From Rhodospirillaceae bacterium (GTDB lineage: Bacteria > Pseudomonadota > Alphaproteobacteria > Rhodospirillales > Rhodospirillaceae), in the NCBI GenBank assembly GCA_947476925.1, contig CANJSF010000002.1:1-64000 (forward strand): a stretch of 64,000 nt of DNA. The letters are read 5' to 3'. Every line of letters begins with the position of its first letter. Position 1 is the first letter of the stretch. A model generated the notes under the pieces. That model was not told the DNA's origin and did not search any database. It worked only from the letters and a program-made list of their open reading frames with translations. Shown here piece after piece: positions 55,326 to 63,897 of the stretch. The position numbers and the translations under genes were made by a program.

Positions 55326-56323
55326 TCATGAAAAAAATTCTCATTCTTGTTTTCTTTGCAATGTTCTCAGCGCACCCTCACGCAGCAGAGGTTGATCTGA
55401 CGCTGGTGGCCAATGCGCCGCCTGGCGGGCCAGGTGATAAACTGTGGCGCATGTTTGAAGACAATATCGCAGCGAAAGCCGGTACGCGCATCCAAGTTAA
55501 AAAATTGGTTCACGGCGAACTTGGCGGTGATGATGTTGGCTTTCAGGCCATTCGCAAAGGTCGCGGGCAAATGGGCATTGCGGGTGAAAATGGCTTTGCC
55601 CAAGCCATCCCTGAAGCCTCGGTTCTCAATTTGCCGTTTTTGTTTTCATCGCCCGAAGAATGCGATTTCGTTTTTGATAACGTGTGGACACCCGAGGCCA
55701 AGCGCATCGCCGAGAGTCGAGACATTATATTGCTACAATGGGTCGAGATTGGCTGGATGAACTTGTTTGGCAAAAAGCCGATGACCGAACCGCCTGACGC
55801 GCAAGGCTACCGAATGCGCGCCCTACCTTATGAAGCCAGCCAAGCATTCTTGAAAACAATCGGCGCTGACACCATTGTCATGCCCACGCCCGATGTCATC
55901 CCTGCGCTTCAGACGGGACTGATCAGCGGCGGCGAATCATCACTGCTTATGTATGTGCGAACGGGGTTGGTGGAGTATGCGCCGCACCTCACGTTGACGC
56001 AGCACTCGTATGCCACCTCGGGCCTGTTTGCCAACAAGCGTTGGCTTGCGCGGCTGTCGGCTGCAGATCGCGCCACTGTTGTCGCAGCCTTCCCTGATCA
56101 AAATTTCATTCGCAGTGATACGCGCGCATCGTTGGTCCAAGAGCTCAACATTGCTAAAACCAAAGGCGTTATTGCGCACGATTTAACGCCGGCTCAACGC
56201 CAACGCTGGGAAGCCGCGTCGCAACCCATTCATCGCGCGGTTTTAGACCGCTTGGGACCCGAAGCGCAGCGCATTTACGCATTGGTACAAGACGGCAAAA
56301 AAACATTTGCAGCTCGGCAATAA
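55322..56323 (+). CDS. TRAP transporter substrate-binding protein (DctP type)
   Basis: A 333-residue periplasmic binding protein with signal peptide (MKKILILVFFAMFSAHPHAAE). The DctP pattern is visible: KLWRMFEDNIAAKAG, QMGIAGENGFAQAIPEASVLNLPFLFSSPEECDFVF and YRMRALPYEASQAFLKTIGADTIVMPTPDVIPALQTGLISGGE. TRAP systems need DctQ and DctM, but none is nearby. It may serve another transporter or act alone. The overlap with the VOC gene suggests a common substrate, not known. Confidence 0.85.
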   Translation: MIMKKILILVFFAMFSAHPHAAEVDLTLVANAPPGGPGDKLWRMFEDNIAAKAGTRIQVKKLVHGELGGDDVGFQAIRKGRGQMGIAGENGFAQAIPEASVLNLPFLFSSPEECDFVFDNVWTPEAKRIAESRDIILLQWVEIGWMNLFGKKPMTEPPDAQGYRMRALPYEASQAFLKTIGADTIVMPTPDVIPALQTGLISGGESSLLMYVRTGLVEYAPHLTLTQHSYATSGLFANKRWLARLSAADRATVVAAFPDQNFIRSDTRASLVQELNIAKTKGVIAHDLTPAQRQRWEAASQPIHRAVLDRLGPEAQRIYALVQDGKKTFAARQ

Positions 56324-56341
56324 GGCTTCAGGGGAACGCTA

Positions 56342-57895
56342 ATGACGACATCAACAACGACCCAACCCGGATTGGGCGATGCTAGCCTTGATCGCGCGTT
56401 TTATGGGCACCCGAAGGGGCTCTCGACACTGTTCTACAGCGAGTTGTGGGAGCGCTTTAGTTACTACGGGATGCGCGCCATTTTGATTCTGTTCATGACG
56501 GCCACCGTTGAAGCGGGCGGCCTTGGTATGGATGTGTCAACGGCCGGCGCCGCCTACGGCACATATACCGCCATGGCCTTCTTTGCTTGCGTGCCAGGTG
56601 GCTGGATTGCCGATAAAATTCTCGGCCAACGCAAGGCGGTGCTTTACGGCGGCATTCTCATCGCATGTGGTCACTACGCCCTTGCGGTTCCCATCAGTTT
56701 CTTTTTCCCGCTGGGCTTGGTGTTGATCGTGCTGGGCACGGGGCTGCTGAAGCCCAACATCAGCGTTATCGTTGGGCAAATTTATGCGCCGCACGATGTG
56801 AGGCGCGATGCGGGTTTTTCCATTTTCTATATGGGCATTAATCTGGGGTCGTTCTTTGGCCAATTGATCACAGGCTACTTTGCGCAAGACCCGGGTTTTC
56901 GCGACATCATCGTCGGCTGGGGGATGGACGCGACATCGGCCTGGCACTGGGGCTTTGGTGCGGCCGGCGTTGGCATGACGTTGGGTGTTGTTCAATATGT
57001 CTTAGGGCAAAAATCGCTGGGCACGGCGGGCAGCAAGCCGGGCGGCGCACCAACGCCTGAACTTGCGGCAAAGTTCCGCCGTCAAGCATTCACATTTGGC
57101 GGCGCTTTGGTTGGGCTCGTCGTGCTTGCGGGCCTTGCCAGTGTTATTGGTGTTTTAGACATCACGCCGCTCTTCATCCGCGATATCGCAGGCACATCTC
57201 TGCTGGTGATCACGGTTGTATTCTTTGGCGCACTGTTCCTTGACAAAGGCTGGACCAAACAGGAGCGCGGCCAGCTTTGGGTGATTTTTGCATTCTTTTT
57301 ATGTGCGGCCGTATTTTGGTCGGTTTTTGATCAAGCAGGCTCCACGTTGAACCTCTTTGCCGATCGCAACACCAAAAACGAATTATTTGGCTTTGCGTTT
57401 CCCAGTAGTTGGTTTCAATCGCTCAACCCGCTGTTCATTTTTATTTTTGCACCGATGTTTGCTGCCATGTGGCTGAAACTGGGCGCGCGCCAACCCTCAA
57501 GCCCTGTCAAATTCGCGATCGGTCTTATTGGCGCCGGCGTTGGCTTCTGGGTCCTGGCGGTTGCTGCCATCGGCTTGGGCGAGGGGCAGCTTGTGAGCCC
57601 GCTGTGGCTCACAGCCGTATACCTCATTCACACCTGGGCGGAGTTGTGCCTCAGCCCCGTGGGCTTAAGTTCCATGTCGCGGTTGGCGCCCCCAAAAATT
57701 GTCGGGTCCATGATGGGGGTGTGGTTCTTGGGCGCCTCGGTCGGAAATTTCTTCGCGGGCCAAATGGCGGCATTCTACGAAGACATGCCCCTTCAACAGC
57801 TTTTCGGCGTGGTGAGTATTTTGCCCGTTGCGGCTGGCATCGTCATGCTGTTGCTGGCCAAGCGCATGACAACCATGATGGGTGGCGCGCGTTAA
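56342..57895 (+). CDS. POT-family proton-coupled oligopeptide transporter
   Basis: The 517-residue membrane protein has the POT signatures: FYSELWERFSYYGMRAIL (E-x-x-E-R in helix 1), GGWIADKILGQRKAVLYGG and DAGFSIFYMGINLGSFFGQLITGY (the PTR2 signature). About 12-14 membrane helices are visible. The substrates are di- or tripeptides by family knowledge. It begins 18 bases after dctP with an AGGGGA site. Confidence 0.92.
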   Translation: MTTSTTTQPGLGDASLDRAFYGHPKGLSTLFYSELWERFSYYGMRAILILFMTATVEAGGLGMDVSTAGAAYGTYTAMAFFACVPGGWIADKILGQRKAVLYGGILIACGHYALAVPISFFFPLGLVLIVLGTGLLKPNISVIVGQIYAPHDVRRDAGFSIFYMGINLGSFFGQLITGYFAQDPGFRDIIVGWGMDATSAWHWGFGAAGVGMTLGVVQYVLGQKSLGTAGSKPGGAPTPELAAKFRRQAFTFGGALVGLVVLAGLASVIGVLDITPLFIRDIAGTSLLVITVVFFGALFLDKGWTKQERGQLWVIFAFFLCAAVFWSVFDQAGSTLNLFADRNTKNELFGFAFPSSWFQSLNPLFIFIFAPMFAAMWLKLGARQPSSPVKFAIGLIGAGVGFWVLAVAAIGLGEGQLVSPLWLTAVYLIHTWAELCLSPVGLSSMSRLAPPKIVGSMMGVWFLGASVGNFFAGQMAAFYEDMPLQQLFGVVSILPVAAGIVMLLLAKRMTTMMGGAR

Positions 57896-57907
57896 CTAGA
57901 CGTACCC

Positions 57908-58195
57908 TTAAGCTGCCAAAGGGAATGGATCTAACGGTGCATCTGGATGAACAAGCAGGAAGTACTTCAGCACCATTTTTAATTCTGCCGCATGCTTCAC
58001 ATCGCGACGATCAACAGCATCTATAATGTCATCGCGTATCATTTCAGAAATTCGAAGTCCGCCCCCGGGGGCGTGCAGAAGATAGTGGCCAAGTTCTGCC
58101 GCCGCGAGAGCAGGAATATGCTCGTGCTCGGAGATTGCGGTGACCTCGTCCTCAGACAATTCACACAACCCGATGCAGTCTTCAAATGTCAGCAT
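57908..58195 (-). CDS. Small conserved alphaproteobacterial protein of unknown function
   Basis: The 95-residue protein is LTFEDCIGLCELSEDEVTAI followed by EHEHIPALAAAELGHYLLH and a charged helix ending in ELKMVLKYFLLVHPDAP. I recognise the pattern as a short protein common in alphaproteobacteria, without an established function. The start ATG 58195 has an excellent GGAGGAG site. No membrane segment or signal peptide is seen. It converges with the transporter gene, with 12 bases between the stops. Confidence 0.75.
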   Translation of the reverse strand: MLTFEDCIGLCELSEDEVTAISEHEHIPALAAAELGHYLLHAPGGGLRISEMIRDDIIDAVDRRDVKHAAELKMVLKYFLLVHPDAPLDPFPLAA

Positions 58196-58416
58196 AACGG
58201 TCTCCTCCTTTAGAGTGGGATAAGCGTCACACTGCCATCGCTTGCCGTCTGTGACGGCTGTCAATAAAGCATCATAATTCAACGCTGACCGACAGGCAGT
58301 GTTCGGGAGGTGAATATGTGAAAAGCGGGCGTACCCGATTTTTGATCGCCCGCCGTATGATTTCCCTGAATTAGAAATACATCTGGTCCACGCCCGCAAT
58401 TCGATAGATTGGACGA
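58196..58416. other. Region between the small protein and the TauD-type gene
   Basis: This 221-base region contains a possible leader peptide (58318-58374) and a 7-bp inverted repeat (58325-58331/58347-58353). No other gene is visible. Confidence 0.4.
58318..58374 (+). CDS. Possible 18-codon leader peptide upstream of the TauD-type gene
   Basis: GGGAGG (58305-58310) lies seven bases before GTG 58318, which opens a short frame reading M(V)KSGRTRFLIARRMISLN and a TAG at 58372. It is rich in Arg. A GCGGGCG/CGCCCGC stem of seven pairs lies inside the frame. The TauD-type ATG follows 42 bases after the stop and has only a weak ribosome-binding site. This is a candidate only; a random short frame cannot be excluded. 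Confidence 0.3.
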   Translation: MKSGRTRFLIARRMISLN

Positions 58417-59277
58417 ATGGCCCCGTCTCAGCCTTTCTCTGTGTTGCCATTATCTGCCGTCGCCGGTGCCGAAGTTCGCGGATTTGACGCGAACGCACCA
58501 CTATCTGACGGCGATTTTGAGCGAATCTACCAAGCATGGCTCGATCATGGTGTTGTGGTTTTTCGCAATCAGATCATGACGCCGGAATCTCATGAACGGT
58601 TCTCTCAGAAATTTGGCCCACTGAAAGGCCACATCCTGGTCCAGTATTTACTCACGGGCCATCCGTTCACATTGGTCTTATCCAATAAGCGAGTGAATGG
58701 ATTGCCTGTCGGTTTGGAAGACGCCGGGCGCTACTGGCATTCGGATGTTTCCTATGAAGATATTCCGCCAGATGGCTCGCTGTTATATGCGCTGGAAATT
58801 CCGCCCGCGGGGGGCGATACGCTCTTTGCAAATCAGTATCGCGCCTACGAGGCATTGCCAGCTCAATTAAAGGAGCGCCTGATCGGGCTCAAAGCCCGGC
58901 ACGTTTTTAATTACGCTAAGCTACAAGCCCAAGCCGGATCTGAACGTCAGCCATTGACAGACGAGCAAAAAAAACAACTTACCGGCGCTGTGCACCCTGT
59001 TGTGCGAACGCATCCAGCTACTCAGCGCAAGGCGCTTTACGTCAATCCAGGCTTTACCATTGCAATCGAGAACCTGCCAAAGCCTGAGAGCGATGCGCTT
59101 TTGAATGAGCTTTTTTCGTATGCCACACATGAGTCGGTCGTTTATCGACACACGTGGCAGCCGCACGACGCAGTGCTATGGGATAACCGCTGTATGATGC
59201 ATCACGCCACCACCTATGACCGCAAGTACGTCCGCCATATGCACCGCACGACAATTGCTGGTTCGCGCCCATACTAA
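58417..59277 (+). CDS. TauD/TfdA-family Fe(II)/2-oxoglutarate dioxygenase
   Basis: A 286-residue enzyme of the alpha-ketoglutarate-dependent family. The metal ligands are WHSDVSYE (HxD) and the distal His in CMMHHATTYD; the 2-oxoglutarate-binding Arg is in MHRTTIAGSRPY. The N-terminal GFDANAPLSDGDFERIYQAWLDHGVVVFRNQ also fits. TauD releases sulfite from taurine and TfdA cleaves herbicide ethers; the substrate here is unknown. Taurine transporter genes are not in the window. Confidence 0.9.
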   Translation: MAPSQPFSVLPLSAVAGAEVRGFDANAPLSDGDFERIYQAWLDHGVVVFRNQIMTPESHERFSQKFGPLKGHILVQYLLTGHPFTLVLSNKRVNGLPVGLEDAGRYWHSDVSYEDIPPDGSLLYALEIPPAGGDTLFANQYRAYEALPAQLKERLIGLKARHVFNYAKLQAQAGSERQPLTDEQKKQLTGAVHPVVRTHPATQRKALYVNPGFTIAIENLPKPESDALLNELFSYATHESVVYRHTWQPHDAVLWDNRCMMHHATTYDRKYVRHMHRTTIAGSRPY

Positions 59278-59379
59278 ACGCAACGACCTCATGAGCAATA
59301 ATTTTGCCATGGAGCTCTCGCCTTCAAAGCAAATTGTGCGTTAGGCTTAGGTTTGAACATTATGGGCGGGAGTGCCTTC

Positions 59380-60327
59380 ATGCGCATTGGTCTTCTGATC
59401 TTTCTATGCTTCGCCACCCTAGCCGCACGCGCGCAGGAGCAGAAAGCGGACCCCACTATTTTTCGCGACTGTGCCGATTGCCCGGAAATGAAAATCGTTC
59501 CCGCCGGAACATTTGTCATGGGCGCACCAGAATCGTTAGTGAACGAAGTCAAGTGGTCCACCGACATCGAGCGCCAACGGCTCACGTGGGAAACGCCTCA
59601 GGTGAAAGTAAGTATCGCGCAGCCGTTTGCCATCGGCGTGTTCGAAGTCACACGCGATCAATTCGAGGCGTTCATGAAAGCCTCCAAACGCGAGATCAAA
59701 CCAGGCTGCGTGTTGTGGATGGGCGATTGGATTCGCTCCCCCGACCAAACGTGGTCAAAAAACGATCTGGGCCAGACCGGCGATCATCCGGTCGTGTGCA
59801 TCGATTGGGTGGATGCGCAGGCCTATGCCGATTGGCTCACGCTAAAAACCGGCCGCACCTATTACCTGCCGTCTAACGCTCAATGGGAATACGCTTATCG
59901 AGCAGGCACGACGACCGCTTATTTTTGGGGCGAGGATCCTGAGGGTATTTGTGCTTACGGCAATGTTGCCGATGCGACATTGAGCAAAAAACACGCCGGC
60001 CGCCCCAGCTTTAGTTGCGACGATAAATTTAAATACACCGCGCCCGTGGGCATGAAAAAACCCAACCCGTGGGGACTCTACGATATGACCGGCAATGTGT
60101 GGGAGTGGATCGCCGATTGCTGGACCACAGACAACAAAGGGCAAGCACCTGACGGCGCAGCCATTCAAAAAGGTGACTGCACTCATGCTCCCTTAAGGGG
60201 CGGTGCTTACGGCACCGGTCCTAAGTTTACCCGCTCATCTTCGCGCGGCGGGCCCGACCAGCGCACTGATGCCCGACAAGGCTGGATCGGATTTCGCCTC
60301 GCCGCCATAGCGGACAAGAAAAAATAA
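59380..60327 (+). CDS. Exported SUMF1-fold (formylglycine-generating-enzyme-like) protein
   Basis: A 315-residue protein with a signal peptide (MRIGLLIFLCFATLAARAQ) and the SUMF1 core: MKIVPAGTFVMGAP, FAIGVFEVTRDQFEAF, HPVVCIDWVDAQAYADWL, YYLPSNAQWEYAYRAGT, NPWGLYDMTGNVWEW and GWIGFRLAA. The catalytic Cys pair of true sulfatase-activating enzymes is not visible; the region after LRGGAYGTG has Thr/Ser instead. It probably has another function of the wider family. The ATG at 59380 gives the signal peptide and is preceded by GGGAG. Confidence 0.85.
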   Translation: MRIGLLIFLCFATLAARAQEQKADPTIFRDCADCPEMKIVPAGTFVMGAPESLVNEVKWSTDIERQRLTWETPQVKVSIAQPFAIGVFEVTRDQFEAFMKASKREIKPGCVLWMGDWIRSPDQTWSKNDLGQTGDHPVVCIDWVDAQAYADWLTLKTGRTYYLPSNAQWEYAYRAGTTTAYFWGEDPEGICAYGNVADATLSKKHAGRPSFSCDDKFKYTAPVGMKKPNPWGLYDMTGNVWEWIADCWTTDNKGQAPDGAAIQKGDCTHAPLRGGAYGTGPKFTRSSSRGGPDQRTDARQGWIGFRLAAIADKKK

Positions 60328-60405
60328 AGCGGCAAGAGGAAATGAACAGCCAAACGTCGCGGCTCAATCACTTGGCCTGTGGCTTTTGTGCTGGCACTGA
60401 AACGA

Positions 60406-60481
60406 TGGTGGAGCTGAGGAGGATCGAACTCCTGGCCTCGGCATTGCGAACGCCGCGCTCTCCCAGCTGAGCTACAGCCCC
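60406..60481 (-). tRNA. tRNA-Ala(CGC)
   Basis: The 76-base sequence folds into a cloverleaf: acceptor GGGGCTG pairs with CAGCTCC and includes the G3-U70 pair that identifies alanine tRNAs. The D-arm is GCTCAGCTGGGAGAGC. The anticodon loop is TTCGCAA (anticodon CGC, reading GCG), and the T-arm is present with GTTCGATC. CCA is encoded at the 3' end. Acceptor and T stems are complete. It stands between the SUMF1-like gene and the propeller gene. Confidence 0.96.
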
Positions 60482-60539
60482 AAAATCCATCGATATCTTC
60501 GGTCTCAGGAAGGCGCCTGGGCCGAAGGGCGCGGATACT

Positions 60540-62246
60540 TTATCGAAACATCCCCGAAGTCAAGGCGCGCAACGCATCACGAAACGAAGTGGGCCCACCA
60601 GCGGTTTTGAGCACGTAAAGCGAGGCCTGGACGTCGGATGGCAAATACAACGCGCCGTCGGGGCCCTCGGCGATACCATTAAAGATCCAGCTGGGAGGCA
60701 ACGGCGCTGCAACCTTAAGACCCACAGCAAACCGCGTGGCGATGTTCTCGATCTTGCCCGTTGTGACGTCGATGGAACGCACCGCCTCCTCGCCAACCTC
60801 AACTACTGCCAGGTGTCCATCTGCTAACATCACCAGGCCCTCGGGTTGTTTCAGATCTTTGGCAATCTCGCGCCGCTCTCGAGTCGCAACATTGACCGCA
60901 CTGACGGTGCCCGCGGCAGAATCGCTGACATAAAGCGAGTCATTAGCCCCTAAGGCCAAGCCCACCGGATATTGAAATCCCTCGGCCAAGGTCTCGCGCG
61001 TGCCGTCGGGCAACACGCGCGTGATTTTTTTTGCCCCTGCTTCTGCGACAACCATCGAACCATCGGTCAGTAGTTTCAGATCGTGGGGGGCGGCAAAGTT
61101 TTTCTCTTCGCGCAGCACCGCACCGTTTCCTGGGTCGACGATCTGCACGCGGCCCGTAAACCAGCCGCCAACCACTAACACATCACGTCCGTCGATTTTT
61201 CCGGCACTGACTGTTGATGGATAACTTCCGGTGCCTTCGACCGGCAGCAAAGTTTTTACCTCACCGGTTGCGGCGTTCACGGCGCGCAATGAAAACATAT
61301 CGGCGACATAAACCCGCGTGTCTGCGCCGTGACCAAGAACGGCCACGCCGCCGGGGGCCGTCAGTTTTCCGGCGACAACGGTACGCAGAGCTTTTGTCCC
61401 AAGGTCAATTTCAAAAATGCCGTTGCGACCAATGCTTGAGACATAGAGCTTATTGGCCGACGGCGAATTTTTTGGCCCCATGGCCATGTTGTCGAGGCCC
61501 GGCTCGATGGTGGCAATCAGTGTTTTTTCGGCCGTGTCCTTATTCAGCTGCGTGACGGTTCCTGCATTGAAATCGAGAATGTAAAGAAATCCGTGCTCAT
61601 CCATCTCTACAGCTGTCGGCCAAACAAATCCGTCGGCGATCACGGTCGCCTCGCGCGTTTGCAGATTGAGTTTGATCACCGTGCCCAGGTCGGCTTGCGG
61701 CCCATACAAAAACCCGTCCGCTGCAATGACAAACCCATTCAAGCCACCAGTGTTGTCCCACAGCATTTTGGGCGTGTCTTTGCCATCTAGGTCGACGCGC
61801 CACAGGGTTTTGTTGGCCGGGCCCGTTTGCGTCACATAAAGCTGCCCGTCGGGCGCAAAGCCTACGGTGTTGACGCTGGGCAAGTTGTCGGCGACCAAGC
61901 GCGGCTGGCCGCCGGGGCTCTGCGCGTAAAGCTTGCCCACGCCCACGCTGGTCCACACCATCGTTCCGGCATGTGGCGTACCAGCAGGTGCAAATGCCAC
62001 ATCGTCGGCCATGCCCAATGGCGCAGGAACAGCAATACGGTGCGCTCCGGTGGTCACATCGACGCGGTGAACGCTCGATCCCATAATATCACCCGCATAT
62101 AGATATCCATCGGGACCAAATGCCAAACCATGCACGCCATGAAACGGCCCTGCCGGCACCAAGACGCGCGCTTGATATCCGGCCTCGGCCGTGGCTGAAG
62201 CGCATAGCGTCTGACACATCAGCGCCAGAATTTTAATCTGCTTCAT
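60540..62246 (-). CDS. Exported NHL/SMP-30-type beta-propeller protein (downstream tandem copy)
   Basis: A 568-residue protein with signal peptide (MKQIKILALMCQTLCASATAEA). Many repeats of the type GLAFGPDGYLYAGD, VGFAPDGQLYVTQTG, NGFVIAADGFLYGPQ, AVEMDEHGFLYILD, VGLALGANDSLYVSDSAAGTV and EGLVMLADGHLAVVE form propeller blades, perhaps two propellers. The family binds sugars, lactones or proteins; no catalytic residues are clear. It starts four bases after the stop of a similar gene. There is no clear ribosome-binding site, so translation is probably coupled to the upstream gene. Confidence 0.85.
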   Translation of the reverse strand: MKQIKILALMCQTLCASATAEAGYQARVLVPAGPFHGVHGLAFGPDGYLYAGDIMGSSVHRVDVTTGAHRIAVPAPLGMADDVAFAPAGTPHAGTMVWTSVGVGKLYAQSPGGQPRLVADNLPSVNTVGFAPDGQLYVTQTGPANKTLWRVDLDGKDTPKMLWDNTGGLNGFVIAADGFLYGPQADLGTVIKLNLQTREATVIADGFVWPTAVEMDEHGFLYILDFNAGTVTQLNKDTAEKTLIATIEPGLDNMAMGPKNSPSANKLYVSSIGRNGIFEIDLGTKALRTVVAGKLTAPGGVAVLGHGADTRVYVADMFSLRAVNAATGEVKTLLPVEGTGSYPSTVSAGKIDGRDVLVVGGWFTGRVQIVDPGNGAVLREEKNFAAPHDLKLLTDGSMVVAEAGAKKITRVLPDGTRETLAEGFQYPVGLALGANDSLYVSDSAAGTVSAVNVATRERREIAKDLKQPEGLVMLADGHLAVVEVGEEAVRSIDVTTGKIENIATRFAVGLKVAAPLPPSWIFNGIAEGPDGALYLPSDVQASLYVLKTAGGPTSFRDALRALTSGMFR

Positions 62247-62250
62247 TTTA

Positions 62251-63897
62251 CTACGGGGAGGTTGGGGTGAATTTGAGCACCGTGTTATCGCCATCACAGG
62301 TGATGTAAATCGCGCCGCGTTCATCGGCAGCAACACCTGTCGGCAAGTATACCGGTGCGGGCGCCCGCGTGAACACTGCACCAACGGCTAAATTGTCGGC
62401 CACCACCACGCGGGAGGCTTTGGTTGCCTCGACCACGCTCAGTCGGCGGGCACCCACCTCAGCCACCGCAATTTTCCCGCCCGGTAGCAGGGCCAAGCCT
62501 TCGGGCTGGGATAAGCCTTCAACCAAAACATCCTTCGACTGAGTAGCAATCTCGATACGGCTAATGGTGCCGCTGGCCGCTTCGCTCACATAAAGGTGCC
62601 CGGTTTGATCAAGCGCCAACCCCACCGGGCCTTGCAGCCCTGATGCAACAACTTTGCGATCAGGCGTGGCGCCGGGCATCAGTTGCAGAATCTCGCCACT
62701 GCCGTAGTCGGCAACGAAAATATCGCCGCTGTCATTTGCTGCCACACCCATAGGAACATTAAACCCACTCAAGGCTTTCGAGACGCGGCCGGATGCGCGG
62801 TCAATGACAGTCACACTCGGGCGGCGCACATAACTGAGAATGATGTGTTTGGCAGTTACGGCCACGGCCGTTGAGGCATTAGCTGCTAAGTCAAACGGCA
62901 GCAATTCGACGTCGCCTGTTTGCAGGTCAGCGTAACGGTAACCATAAGCATCACTGACAATCAGTGCTGGCTTGCCGTCGCGCTGCATCAGGGCCAAACC
63001 GCCCGGGGCTGAAAGTTTGCCTTGCACGATGGGCGTCTGCTTGCCCGTGGCGGGATGCACCGCAATGATGCTGTTGTCTGTGGGGCGCGACACATAAATT
63101 GTGTCATCGGGCCCTATAGCCAAATTATCTAACGGCGGTGGCACAGTCGTGATGCGTTGGGTTTCGCCGCTTTCGGCATTCACATGGCTCACGCGCCCCG
63201 TCGTCCAATCGAGCGTGACCAGCCCGCCGTGCGAATCGCGTTTGACGCTGACTGGCTGACCCAAGCCATCTGCAACGATGCGCAAGTTCCCCGTCGCCAA
63301 ATCAATTCGACCCACCGCACCCTTATCGGCAAGGGGCACGTATAGCCCGGCTTTTTCGCCACGAAGACCATCGTCAACGAAGGCATTAATGCCGCCCATA
63401 TCACTGGCAACTGTGCGCGGCGGCTTCTTGCCCGTGATGTCGATCTCAATCAGCGTGTCGGGCTTGGCGATCTGCCCGGTGAACAGTCTACCCTCGCTGG
63501 TAAAATTCACTGGGTTGATCATGGGCAAGCTTTTTGCAATTACGTCTATCGTCCCATTCGGGCGCTTTGCGCGCAGCTCGCCTGACAAAATTGCTGTCCA
63601 TACAAGCGTTCCATCGGGGCCCATTGCGACGTCGTCAGATTCGCCGACCATTCCCGCCACAACCTCGTCGACCGCGCCCGTTTTCACGTCGACGCGATAC
63701 ACACCTGGCCCAATCACGCTTCCAGCATAAAGTTTGCCATCTTTGCCAAAATTCAGGCCCGAAATACCGTGCGGCGTTATACCCGGCGCTGCGCCCGAAA
63801 TGCCCGAAACCACAATGCTTTTCTCGTACCCGCCGGCCCACGCGGCTGAGGCCATAACCGCAAAACCAAGAGCGCACCCGATTGATCTCAGTTTCAT
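62251..63897 (-). CDS. Exported NHL/SMP-30-type beta-propeller protein (upstream tandem copy)
   Basis: A 548-residue protein with signal peptide (MKLRSIGCALGFAVMASAAWA) and an AAGGGAG site before the ATG at 63897. The blades show the same grammar as the downstream gene: GLNFGKDGKLYAGSVI, DDVAMGPDGTLVWT, LAIGPDDTIYVSRP, MGVAANDSGDIFVADYGSG, VGLALDQTGHLYVSEAASGTI and EGLALLPGGKIAVAEVG. The two share their order of blades, which points to tandem duplication. The substrate is unknown. No gene of known function follows in the operon within the window. Confidence 0.85.
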   Translation of the reverse strand: MKLRSIGCALGFAVMASAAWAGGYEKSIVVSGISGAAPGITPHGISGLNFGKDGKLYAGSVIGPGVYRVDVKTGAVDEVVAGMVGESDDVAMGPDGTLVWTAILSGELRAKRPNGTIDVIAKSLPMINPVNFTSEGRLFTGQIAKPDTLIEIDITGKKPPRTVASDMGGINAFVDDGLRGEKAGLYVPLADKGAVGRIDLATGNLRIVADGLGQPVSVKRDSHGGLVTLDWTTGRVSHVNAESGETQRITTVPPPLDNLAIGPDDTIYVSRPTDNSIIAVHPATGKQTPIVQGKLSAPGGLALMQRDGKPALIVSDAYGYRYADLQTGDVELLPFDLAANASTAVAVTAKHIILSYVRRPSVTVIDRASGRVSKALSGFNVPMGVAANDSGDIFVADYGSGEILQLMPGATPDRKVVASGLQGPVGLALDQTGHLYVSEAASGTISRIEIATQSKDVLVEGLSQPEGLALLPGGKIAVAEVGARRLSVVEATKASRVVVADNLAVGAVFTRAPAPVYLPTGVAADERGAIYITCDGDNTVLKFTPTSP

